5,280 nucleotides of DNA from Candidatus Omnitrophota bacterium (lineage in GTDB: Bacteria; Omnitrophota; Gorgyraeia; Gygaellales; Profunditerraquicolaceae): contig JAGUYA010000115.1 of NCBI GenBank assembly GCA_020061545.1, positions 1 to 5,280 of the forward strand. Reading direction: 5' to 3'. A model generated the notes under the pieces. The model saw nothing but the letters and a program-made list of their open reading frames with translations. It was not told where the DNA came from and searched no databases. Shown piece after piece: positions 1-5,280 of this stretch (within the stretch, counting starts at the first letter, position 1; each line of letters starts with the position of its first letter). Made by a program: the position numbers and the translations under genes.

Positions 1-171
1 CTGCAAATCCACGACGAATTATTATTTGATGTACCCGAAGAAGAAATGGACGAATTCGTAGCTTTGGTAAAAGATAAAATGGAGAATGTCTTAAAATTAG
101 ATGTGCCCATAAAAGTGGATATGAAAAAGGGTGAGAATTGGTTAGAAATGGAGGATATTAAATGCGGATAG
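1..171 (+). CDS. polA: DNA polymerase I, C-terminal end (partial)
   Basis: This is the last 56 codons of a family A DNA polymerase; the 5' part lies outside the window. The first residues, LQIHDELLFDVP, are motif C of the palm domain. The Asp of HDE is one of the two metal-binding carboxylates of the polymerase active site (E. coli Asp882), known from the family. The tail, ending in VDMKKGENWLEM, matches the usual C-terminus of Pol I, where a Gly-x-x-Trp segment closes the fingers/palm region. The enzyme fills gaps and removes primers in replication and repair; whether the 5' nuclease and proofreading domains are present cannot be seen. The TAG stop at 169-171 lies inside glgA, a 10-bp overlap suggesting the two genes share a transcript. 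Confidence 0.93.
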   Translation: MQIHDELLFDVPEEEMDEFVALVKDKMENVLKLDVPIKVDMKKGENWLEMEDIKCG

Positions 172-1550
172 CCATTTGTGCATCTGAAGTTGTGCCTTTT
201 GCCAAGACAGGGGGGTTAGCAGATGTGGCTGGCGCTTTACCTCTTCAGTTACAATTATTAGACCAAGAAGTAATAATCATTATGCCTCGATATAAAGCTA
301 TCCAGGATCCCAAGTTTAGAATTCAAAGATTAAAGCCGGATATTTCTTATTCAGTCATCGGCAAAAATTTAAGAGTATATTTTATCGAGAAGGATGCCTA
401 TTTTAACCGCGATGGTTTATATGGAGATAAAACCGGAGATTATCCAGACAATCTGGACAGGTTTTCTTATTATAGTAAGAGGACACTGGATTTGCTAAAA
501 GAGATAAATTTTGCCCCCGATATTATACATTGTCATGATTGGCAGACTGCGCTTATACCGGTGTACTTAAAGACTTTATACAAAGATAATCCTTTTTATA
601 AAAATATAAAGACCATATTAACTATACATAATATAGGTTATCAAGGGCTGTTTTCCAAAGAGGAATTTCCGAAGCTAAGTCTCGATTGGAGTCTTTTTAA
701 TATAGAAGGCTTAGAGTTTTATGGCAAGATAAATATCCTAAAAGGCGGTATAGAATTTTGCGACATCATTAATACAGTCAGCCCTACTTACAGCCAAGAA
801 ATACAAACCAAAGAATTTGGTTTTGGTTTGCAGGGGCTTTTGAATAAACGCCGTGAAACTGTATTTGGCATATTAAATGGTTTAGATTATTCTATCTGGA
901 ATCCGGAAACCGACAAATTCATTATAAAGAATTATTCCTTAAAAAATATAGAGGGTAAATATCAGAATAAAGAAGAACTGCAGAGAATTTGTCAGCTCCC
1001 TCTTAAGAAAGGCGTGCCAGTTTTTGGTATTGTATCGAGATTAGCCGAGCAGAAAGGTTTTGATATATTAACCGATGCCATAGCGAAAATCTGTAAGATG
1101 AATTTAGAATTGATTATTCTGGGTACGGGTGATTTAAAATACCATGTGCTTTTAGAAAATATTGCAAAAAGATATCCCAAGGTTATTTCTCTACACTTAA
1201 AATTTGATAACCCTTTAGCCCATAAGATATACGCAGGTTCAGATATATTCCTTATGCCTCCAAAATATGAACCCTGTGGCTTAGGTCAGATGATTAGTAT
1301 GGCCTATGGCACTATACCATTAGTGTTTAAGACCGGAGGGTTGGCCGATACCGTAACATCTGATAACGGCTTTGTATTTGATAAATATAAAAAAGAAGAT
1401 TTAATTAAAACAATAGAAAAGGCAATCCGGGTACTTCAAGATAAAAAGAAATGGTTAGAACTTATAAAGAATGCCATGCAGAGCAATTTTTCCTGGAACG
1501 AATCTGCGAAGAAGTATCTGGCACTTTATGAAAAGGCAAAGTCACAGTAA
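162..1550 (+). CDS. glgA: glycogen (starch) synthase, GT5 family
   Basis: The 462-residue protein is close to the usual length (E. coli GlgA has 477). It transfers glucose from a nucleotide sugar, normally ADP-glucose, onto the non-reducing end of an alpha-1,4-glucan in the cytoplasm. The GT-B fold is covered in full. The N-terminal domain opens with the KTGGLADV nucleotide-sugar loop (K15 of K-x-G-G-L) and has HCHDWQTAL near residue 125. The C-terminal domain has VSRLAEQKG (R293 and K298, matching E. coli R300 and K305), then YEPCGLGQ with E370 and C372, and the closing KTGGLADTV loop. The ATG has a GGAGG at 150-154, 7 nt upstream, inside polA. No other glycogen gene (glgB, glgC, glgP) is in the window, so the location between polA and coaE looks like a lineage-specific operon order. 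ADP- versus UDP-glucose preference cannot be read from this sequence. Confidence 0.96.
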   Translation: MRIAICASEVVPFAKTGGLADVAGALPLQLQLLDQEVIIIMPRYKAIQDPKFRIQRLKPDISYSVIGKNLRVYFIEKDAYFNRDGLYGDKTGDYPDNLDRFSYYSKRTLDLLKEINFAPDIIHCHDWQTALIPVYLKTLYKDNPFYKNIKTILTIHNIGYQGLFSKEEFPKLSLDWSLFNIEGLEFYGKINILKGGIEFCDIINTVSPTYSQEIQTKEFGFGLQGLLNKRRETVFGILNGLDYSIWNPETDKFIIKNYSLKNIEGKYQNKEELQRICQLPLKKGVPVFGIVSRLAEQKGFDILTDAIAKICKMNLELIILGTGDLKYHVLLENIAKRYPKVISLHLKFDNPLAHKIYAGSDIFLMPPKYEPCGLGQMISMAYGTIPLVFKTGGLADTVTSDNGFVFDKYKKEDLIKTIEKAIRVLQDKKKWLELIKNAMQSNFSWNESAKKYLALYEKAKSQ

Positions 1551-2142
1551 TAAAAGAATAATCTTAGGGCTTACGGGTAGTTTTGGGAGTGGTAAGACTA
1601 CTGTAGCCAGAATCTTTCAGTCTTCCGGCGCCAAAATAATCGATGCGGATAACATCGCCCACAGGGTTATTAAACCTAAAAACCCGATTTATAAAAAAAT
1701 AATTAACACCTTTGGCAAGGATATACTTAATAAAGATAGGACCATAAATCGCAATAAATTGGCTAAACTTGTATTCAATAATAAGGAACTGCTGGAGAGT
1801 TTAAATAAGATTATGCATCCCGAAGTAATCAGGATTATTAGAGAAAAGATAAAAGCGGTATCGGCAGGGATTATTGTTTTAGATGCACCCTTACTTATTG
1901 AGAAGGGTTTACAAAATTTAGTAAATAAATTAATTGTGGTAACAATAACCAGAGAAAAACAAATAGAGAGAATTCGCCAGAAAACGGACCTGAGCAGGCA
2001 AGATATATTAAAAAGGATTAATGCGCAGATTTCGCAAAACGTGAAGTCACGTTTTGCGAATTTTATAATAGATAACAGTGGTACAATTGAGGAAACAAAG
2101 AAACAAGTAATGGCAATAAGGAGGTTATTGTGGAAAAGTTAG
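1528..2142 (+). CDS. coaE: dephospho-CoA kinase
   Basis: The 204-residue protein matches the family length of about 200. It phosphorylates the ribose 3'-hydroxyl of dephospho-CoA with ATP, the last step of coenzyme A synthesis. Visible motifs are the P-loop GSFGSGKTT (residues 17-25), IIDAD (37-41, substrate-side aspartates), LDAPLLIE (118-125, the conserved D-x-P-L-L-x-E block) and IIDNSG near the C-terminus. I chose the ATG at 1528 because it leaves a normal short lead of 13 residues before the P-loop strand. An upstream in-frame ATG at 1471 would add 19 residues with no family counterpart. The ribosome site is weak (GAAGAAG about 14 nt upstream), and the start overlaps glgA by 23 bp, so translational coupling is likely. 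The segment encoding residues 169-178 is a perfect inverted repeat. The usual Ala-Asp before the IDN motif is Ala-Asn here (A177, N178). Confidence 0.94.
   Translation: MKRQSHSNKRIILGLTGSFGSGKTTVARIFQSSGAKIIDADNIAHRVIKPKNPIYKKIINTFGKDILNKDRTINRNKLAKLVFNNKELLESLNKIMHPEVIRIIREKIKAVSAGIIVLDAPLLIEKGLQNLVNKLIVVTITREKQIERIRQKTDLSRQDILKRINAQISQNVKSRFANFIIDNSGTIEETKKQVMAIRRLLWKS
2031..2060. repeat. perfect 14-bp inverted repeat with 2-nt spacer inside coaE
   Basis: The left arm TTCGCAAAACGTGA (2031-2044) and the right arm TCACGTTTTGCGAA (2047-2060) are exact reverse complements around AG. As RNA it would fold into a 13-bp stem with a four-base AAGU loop. It is translated within coaE (about residues 169-178) without an evident insertion relative to the family. 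It is followed directly by TTTT and a TATAAT hexamer, 70 bp before rho begins. It may be a DNA operator, an RNA attenuator, or the product of template switching at an imperfect palindrome; the sequence does not decide between these. Confidence 0.85.
2041..2069 (+). promoter_or_regulatory. candidate internal promoter for rho overlapping the palindrome
   Basis: TATAAT at 2064-2069 is a perfect sigma-70-type -10 hexamer. At 17-bp spacing the -35 position is GTGAAG (2041-2046), only three of six matches to TTGACA, and no TGn extension precedes the -10. Transcription from it would give rho a leader of about 50 nt. The perfect palindrome at 2031-2060 covers the -35 and spacer, the usual place for a repressor or activator site. 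A chance TATAAT is not rare in AT-rich coding DNA, so this is a weak call. Confidence 0.25.
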
Positions 2143-3386
2143 ATATTAGAAGTTTAAAAGAAATAAAAATTGCTGAGCTGAATAAATTAGCCAGGGAATT
2201 AAATATCAATGGCATAAGCGGGATTAAGAAGCAAGATCTCATCTTTAAGATACTCCAGGCCCAGGCAGAGAAGGAAGGATTGATGTTCGGCGAGGGTGTT
2301 TTAGAGATATTGGCCGAAGGATTTGGTTTCTTAAGGTCGCCAAATTATAATTATTTACCCTGCCCCGATGATATTTATGTATCTCCTTCGCAAATAAGGA
2401 AGTTTGACTTAAAGACAGGAGATACGGTAAGCGGCGAAATTCGTCCACCCAAAGAGGGAGAAAAATATTTTGCGCTTTTGAAGGTCCAGGCAGTGAACTT
2501 TGAGAATCCTGAAGAGGCGAAAGACAAGGTATTGTTCGATAACCTTACGCCGATATATCCCCATGAAGAATTTAACTTGGAGACAAAACCGGATGAGACA
2601 TCCATGCGTATTATTGATTTACTGACACCTATAGGCAAAGGCCAACGTGGCCTGATTGTGGCACAACCCTACAGCGGTAAAACCGTGTTATTACAGAAAA
2701 TTGCCAATTCCATCACCACTAATCACCCTGATGTGATACTCATTGTTCTATTGATAGATGAACGACCAGAAGAGGTTACTGATATGCAAAGGCATGTGAA
2801 GGGTGAAGTAATCTCATCTACTTTTGATGAGCCGCCAGAAAGACATGTGCAGGTTGCGGAAATTGTCCTGGAGAAAGCAAGAAGATTAGTAGAGCATAAA
2901 AAGGATGTGGTGATTCTTTTGGATAGCATGACCCGCCTGGCCAGGGCTTATAACTCCGTGATACCGCACAGCGGCAAGGTATTATCAGGCGGTATAGATT
3001 CTAATGCTTTACAAAAACCGAAGAGATTTTTTGGTGCTGCACGTGCAATTGAGGAGGGTGGTAGCCTTACTATTATTGCTACGGCATTAGTAGACACCGG
3101 TAGCCGTATGGATGAAGTTATCTTTGAAGAATTTAAAGGCACGGGCAATATGGAATTACAACTGGATAGAAACCTGTTTCAACGCAGAATTTACCCTGCT
3201 ATTGATATAAAGCGCTCTAACACCCGGCACGAAGAACTGCTTCTTAAGCAAGAGCGATTACAAAAAGTTTGGATATTGAGGAAGGTTCTGAATGAACTGA
3301 ATAATGTGGAGGCAATGGAGCTCTTGATTGAAAAATTAGCCAAGACCAAAAATAACGACGAATTCTTAAATAGCATGAACCAATAA
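2130..3386 (+). CDS. rho: transcription termination factor Rho
   Basis: This 418-residue protein is a hexameric ATP-driven RNA translocase that terminates transcription; E. coli Rho has 419 residues and the two run collinear. In order there is an N-terminal helical Rho_N segment (1-47), then the OSB-fold primary RNA-binding domain with [15 protein letters not shown] and [14 protein letters not shown]. The ATPase core follows, with P-loop AQPYSGKT (178-185, K184), DERPEEV (D210, E211, R212), Walker B LLDS (D265, S266), the Q-loop around [14 protein letters not shown], and the R-loop GSRMDEV (R326). The R212 and S266 positions associated with bicyclomycin binding are kept. Tyr181 replaces the Lys of E. 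coli. The start is GTG, preceded by a strong TAAGGAGG (2117-2124) with 5-nt spacing, and it overlaps coaE by 13 bp. rpmE follows after 21 bp. Confidence 0.97.
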   Translation: MEKLDIRSLKEIKIAELNKLARELNINGISGIKKQDLIFKILQAQAEKEGLMFGEGVLEILAEGFGFLRSPNYNYLPCPDDIYVSPSQIRKFDLKTGDTVSGEIRPPKEGEKYFALLKVQAVNFENPEEAKDKVLFDNLTPIYPHEEFNLETKPDETSMRIIDLLTPIGKGQRGLIVAQPYSGKTVLLQKIANSITTNHPDVILIVLLIDERPEEVTDMQRHVKGEVISSTFDEPPERHVQVAEIVLEKARRLVEHKKDVVILLDSMTRLARAYNSVIPHSGKVLSGGIDSNALQKPKRFFGAARAIEEGGSLTIIATALVDTGSRMDEVIFEEFKGTGNMELQLDRNLFQRRIYPAIDIKRSNTRHEELLLKQERLQKVWILRKVLNELNNVEAMELLIEKLAKTKNNDEFLNSMNQ

Positions 3387-3407
3387 AAAGAAAAGAGGGA
3401 AATAATT

Positions 3408-3614
3408 ATGAAAGACAAGATTCATCCTAAGTATCAGGATTGCGTAATTGTTTGCGCTTGCGGCAATACCATTCATACCCGTTCCACTAAACCCAACATT
3501 AGAGTTGAGATATGTGCAAAATGTCATCCATTCTTTACGGGTAAACAGAAGTTTGTGGATTCTGCGGGTAGGGTGGATAAATTTATGAAAAAATACGGTA
3601 AACAGACAGCGTAA
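3408..3614 (+). CDS. rpmE: 50S ribosomal protein L31, zinc-binding type
   Basis: This 68-residue protein matches bL31 (about 70 residues) over its full length, from MKDKIHPKY to the [11 protein letters not shown] tail. It sits at the central protuberance and takes part in the bridge between the 50S and 30S subunits. Four cysteines at 16, 18, 36 and 39 (CAC and [12 protein letters not shown]) form the zinc site of the C+ type, unlike zinc-independent paralogues used under zinc starvation; an additional Cys at 12 is not part of the usual set. The ATG has GAGGG at 3395-3399 with 8-nt spacing. It follows rho by 21 bp, the usual neighbour in many bacteria, and is probably co-transcribed with it. 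Confidence 0.96.
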   Translation: MKDKIHPKYQDCVIVCACGNTIHTRSTKPNIRVEICAKCHPFFTGKQKFVDSAGRVDKFMKKYGKQTA

Positions 3615-3639
3615 ATGAACAACAGTAAAATCACAATGT

Positions 3640-3669
3640 CCGAAACTAAGGTATGTCTTGGTCATTCGG
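3640..3669 (+). other. bulged hairpin in the rpmE-prfA gap
   Basis: CCGAAACTAAG (3640-3650) can pair with CTTGGT (3657-3662) plus TTCGG (3665-3669), leaving a six-base loop GTATGT and a two-base CA bulge; one pair is G-U. No U tract follows, so it is not a convincing intrinsic terminator. It may be a processing or mRNA-stability structure, or a chance fold. The right arm overlaps the decayed tandem repeat at 3658-3696. Confidence 0.35.
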
Positions 3670-3696
3670 TAATTGGAAATTGGAGATTATTTGGAA
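3658..3696. repeat. degenerate heptamer array, consensus TTGGNNA
   Basis: Successive units read TTGGTCA (3658), TTCGGTAA (3665, with one extra base), TTGGAAA (3673), TTGGAGA (3680), then TTA and TTTGGAA (3690). This is a short tandem repeat of about seven bases that has drifted. It fills much of the 112-bp gap between rpmE and prfA; the rest of the gap is AT-rich with no clear promoter. It resembles the short tandemly repeated repetitive (STRR) sequences known from cyanobacteria and seen between genes in other genomes. That comparison is from general knowledge. Confidence 0.6.
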
Positions 3697-3726
3697 TTTA
3701 ACGTGTAATTAGCACATAAATAAAAT

Positions 3727-4785
3727 ATGTTTGAGCAATTAGAAAAAATAGAAAAACGTTATGAGGAGTTAGAGCACCTTCTGGCTTCTTACGGAACCGT
3801 ATCCGACAAAGAGCAATACAATCGGTATGCCAAGGAGCTCTCTGACATGAAAGACTCGGTATCTTTATTCCAGGAATACAAAAGGATCGCTAAAGAAATA
3901 GAAGACTTAAAAAGGACGCTGGGTGAAAAGCATGAGCGCGAATTTTTAGCGTTAGCTAAGACAGAACTGCAAGACTTAGAGAATAAAAAAGCGGATTTAG
4001 AGCAAAAACTGGAAAATATTTTAGCAGGCGAGGATAAGGATTCAGGCCGTGATGTGATTGTGGAGATACGTCAGGGCACAGGAGGTCTGGAGGCAGGGTT
4101 ATTTGCCGCAGACCTTTATCGGATGTATACAAAATATGCTGCCAGGAAGTCCTGGAACGTAGAGTCAATGTCCGCGCATGCGAATGAATTAGGAGGTTTT
4201 AAAGAGGTAGCCTTTAGCGTAAAAGGTAAAGATGCCTATAAGCGACTCGGGTTTGAGAGCGGAGTGCATCGGGTGCAACGTGTTCCGACTACAGAGGCGC
4301 AGGGTCGCATCCATACTTCCACTGCTACGGTAGCAGTGTTAATAGAGCCCGAAGAAGTGGATTTGGTGATTGACCCCAAAGATTTAAGGATAGATACCTA
4401 CAGGTCTTCAGGACCAGGTGGGCAACATATGCAGAAAAGCGATTCTGCAGTGAGAATCACGCATTTGCCAACCGGCACTGTGGCTACCTGTCAAGATGAA
4501 CGCTCACAATTAAAAAATAAGAATAAGGCCATGAGGATTCTACGGGCAAGACTCTTGGATATGAAACAACAGGAAGAATTTAAAAAGATTTCCCAGGAGC
4601 GAAAATCTCAGATCGGTTCAGGTGACAGAAGCGAAAAGATACGCACTTATAATTTTCCTGACCGGCGCGTTACTGACCATAGGATAAATCTGACCTCACA
4701 TAAATTAGAAGCAATATTAGAAGGTGACTTAGATGAATTATCTGATGCCTTAATAAAAGCAACGGAGAATAAAACTAAAAAATGA
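3727..4785 (+). CDS. prfA: peptide chain release factor 1
   Basis: This 352-residue class I release factor reads UAA and UAG in the ribosomal A site and triggers peptide release (E. coli RF1 has 360). A charged helical domain 1 spans about residues 1-100, followed by VEIRQGTGGLEAGLFAADL. Codon recognition uses the P-x-T tripeptide, here P187-T188-T189 within RVPTTEAQGRIHTS; this marks RF1 rather than RF2, which has SPF. The catalytic GGQ is at 231-233, and Gln233 is the residue methylated by PrmC. The following residues, HMQKSD, differ from the usual HVNxTD. The end has YNFPDRRVTDHRINLT, typical of RF1. The ATG is the first possible start after an in-frame TAA at 3721 and aligns with known N-termini, but no Shine-Dalgarno sequence is visible in the AT-rich lead. 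prmC starts 9 bp after the TGA stop. Confidence 0.97.
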   Translation: MFEQLEKIEKRYEELEHLLASYGTVSDKEQYNRYAKELSDMKDSVSLFQEYKRIAKEIEDLKRTLGEKHEREFLALAKTELQDLENKKADLEQKLENILAGEDKDSGRDVIVEIRQGTGGLEAGLFAADLYRMYTKYAARKSWNVESMSAHANELGGFKEVAFSVKGKDAYKRLGFESGVHRVQRVPTTEAQGRIHTSTATVAVLIEPEEVDLVIDPKDLRIDTYRSSGPGGQHMQKSDSAVRITHLPTGTVATCQDERSQLKNKNKAMRILRARLLDMKQQEEFKKISQERKSQIGSGDRSEKIRTYNFPDRRVTDHRINLTSHKLEAILEGDLDELSDALIKATENKTKK

Positions 4786-4794
4786 CAAAATAAA

Positions 4795-5070
4795 ATGACC
4801 GAAGTAGAATTGCTGTTTACCGAGATATTAAATTGTAACCGCCTGACTTTATATTTGCATAAAGAGATGTTTTTAGATAAGGCCAAGACTTCTTTAATAT
4901 CAAACGCATTAAAAAGAAGGATCCAGGGCGAACCCCTCCAGTATATATTAGGTAAGACAGAATTTATGGGCTTGGAGTTTAAAGTAACGCCGGAGGTGTT
5001 TATACCTCGACCTGAGACCGAGATTTTGGTAGAAACAGTTTTAAAAATAGTTAGCCAGTTAGCCAGTTAG
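4795..5070 (+). CDS. prmC: release factor glutamine methyltransferase PrmC, N-terminal part ending at an in-frame TAG
   Basis: PrmC (HemK) methylates the GGQ glutamine of release factors using S-adenosylmethionine, and it directly follows its substrate gene prfA. This 91-residue piece contains the substrate-recognition helical domain ([18 protein letters not shown]) and the signature IPRPETE (70-76). The start ATG lies 9 bp after the prfA stop, which is in the same frame, so no longer N-terminus is possible; compared with E. coli PrmC the first helix or so is missing. No Shine-Dalgarno sequence is seen, so coupling to prfA translation is likely. The reading frame ends at TAG (5068-5070) inside a four-copy 8-bp repeat, in the linker before the SAM-binding domain. 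Alone this piece lacks any catalytic site. It is best read with the in-frame continuation after 5070 as one interrupted gene. Confidence 0.85.
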   Translation: MTEVELLFTEILNCNRLTLYLHKEMFLDKAKTSLISNALKRRIQGEPLQYILGKTEFMGLEFKVTPEVFIPRPETEILVETVLKIVSQLAS

Positions 5071-5084
5071 CCAGTTAGCCAGTT
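5050..5084. repeat. tandem octamer GTTAGCCA, 4.4 copies, inside prmC
   Basis: Four exact copies of GTTAGCCA (5050-5081) are followed by GTT. Because 8 is not a multiple of 3, three copies (24 bp) are needed to restore the frame, and every 24-bp cycle includes one TAG. With one copy the gene would read I-V-S-Q-L-K-I straight into the catalytic domain. With two copies it would meet TGA, and with three or more it meets the TAG seen at 5068. The array sits in the normally variable linker between the IPRPETE region and SAM motif I. Confidence 0.93.
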
Positions 5085-5280
5085 GAAAATATTAGATATA
5101 GGGACTGGTTCAGGATGTATTGCGGTATCTTTGGCTAAATTGCTGCCCGGTGTTATAATTACTGCAACAGATGTTTCATATAAAGCAATAGAAATAGCCC
5201 AAGGTAACGCTTTATTAAATAACGTGGCTGATAAAATCAGATTTATCCATAGCGATTTATTTACGAGTTACGAGTTACGA
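5071..5280 (+). pseudogene. prmC: PrmC methyltransferase domain, in-frame continuation after the TAG (partial at window end)
   Basis: The frame of the preceding segment stays open after the TAG and encodes the first half of the class I methyltransferase fold. LKILDIGTGSG holds the SAM-binding motif I (D101, then GTGSG 103-107 counted from the prmC ATG). TATDVSYKAIEIAQGNALLNN is motif II with the ribose-contacting acid, and IRFIHSDLF follows. The NPPY catalytic motif would lie beyond the window. The domain looks well conserved, with no other stop or shift, so it is either recently interrupted, expressed by readthrough or from a weak start, or intact in the real genome if the repeat was misassembled. 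A TTG at 5083 is the nearest alternative start but has no ribosome site. A heptamer repeat begins at 5261 within the coding frame. Pseudogene status is provisional. Confidence 0.7.
5261..5280. repeat. tandem heptamer TTACGAG at the window end, inside prmC
   Basis: There are two full copies of TTACGAG and six bases of a third, cut off by the window edge, so the array may be longer. In this orientation all frames of the heptamer encode the same open cycle (T-S-Y-E-L-R-V), so the repeat itself brings no stop. Copy number still decides the downstream frame. It lies just after SDLF, in the variable stretch before the expected Phe-Asp and NPPY region of PrmC. Confidence 0.75.

Larger units (their letters stand above)
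2031..2069 (+). terminator. possible attenuator/terminator-like hairpin before rho
   Basis: This is the alternative reading of the same site. The 13-bp hairpin is followed by UUUUAUAAU, resembling an intrinsic terminator. The stem base is A/U-rich and the U tract is broken after four bases, so termination would be partial at best. Since it lies before the coaE stop codon, ribosomes translating coaE would interfere with folding, which fits translation-linked attenuation better than a constitutive terminator. Rho autogenously regulates its own leader in other bacteria, which gives the location some interest. Confidence 0.2.

Noticed and set aside
1471..1527. Longer coaE start at the upstream ATG
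   Set aside because: It would add 19 residues overlapping glgA with no counterpart in the CoaE family; the ATG at 1528 gives the normal N-terminus.
3366..3665. A 99-codon minus-strand frame across rpmE
   Set aside because: It is the antisense shadow of rho/rpmE, with no recognizable family and no ribosome site evidence.
3640..3690. Intrinsic terminator after rpmE
   Set aside because: The hairpin is bulged and no U tract follows it.
3615..3701. A 28-codon frame starting directly after the rpmE stop (MNNSKITMSETKVCLG...)
   Set aside because: It has no ribosome site of its own, and its second half simply translates the TTGGNNA repeat; most likely not a gene.
3680..3709. Possible promoter before prfA (TTGGAG, 18-bp spacer, TGTAAT)
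   Set aside because: The -35 matches only three of six bases and falls within the decayed repeat; too weak to list as a feature.
5068..5070. Reassignment of TAG as a sense codon to explain the prmC interruption
   Set aside because: polA and coaE end at TAG exactly where their families end, and an RF1 gene is present, so TAG works as a stop in this genome.

Overview
The window is a compact block of housekeeping genes, all on the + strand, from a bacterium of roughly 40% GC by eye. Gene order is polA (3' end) - glgA - coaE - rho - rpmE - prfA - prmC (5' part). The rho-rpmE-prfA-prmC order is a familiar bacterial arrangement (Firmicutes have rho-rpmE-tdk-prfA-prmC). The insertion of glgA between polA and coaE, the short PrmC N-terminus and the short tandem repeats suggest an uncultivated lineage such as Omnitrophota (OP3) or a relative. 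That placement is inference from overall impression, not from a search.

Positions 1-2142 form a tightly overlapping chain. The end of DNA polymerase I overlaps the glycogen synthase start by 10 bp, glgA overlaps coaE by 23 bp, and coaE overlaps rho by 13 bp, so co-transcription and translational coupling are likely. Inside the 3' end of coaE, 70 bp before rho, lies a perfect 14-bp inverted repeat followed by TTTT and a perfect TATAAT hexamer. It is a candidate operator/promoter or attenuator for rho.

Positions 2130-3614 hold Rho, which is collinear with E. coli Rho so that key residues keep the same numbers, and zinc-type ribosomal protein L31. The 112-bp gap before prfA contains a decayed TTGGNNA heptamer array and a bulged hairpin, and prfA has no visible Shine-Dalgarno sequence.

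Positions 3727-5280 hold release factor 1 and its modifying enzyme, the glutamine methyltransferase PrmC. prmC is interrupted by a four-copy 8-bp tandem repeat that places a TAG stop in frame. The catalytic domain resumes after it in the same frame. A second tandem repeat, of 7 bp, begins at the window edge, again in a variable linker of PrmC. UAG is a stop codon read by RF1, the product of the adjacent gene and the substrate of PrmC. The interruption could therefore be gene decay, a repeat-based switch, an assembly error, or a feedback loop. This is the most interesting part of the window.
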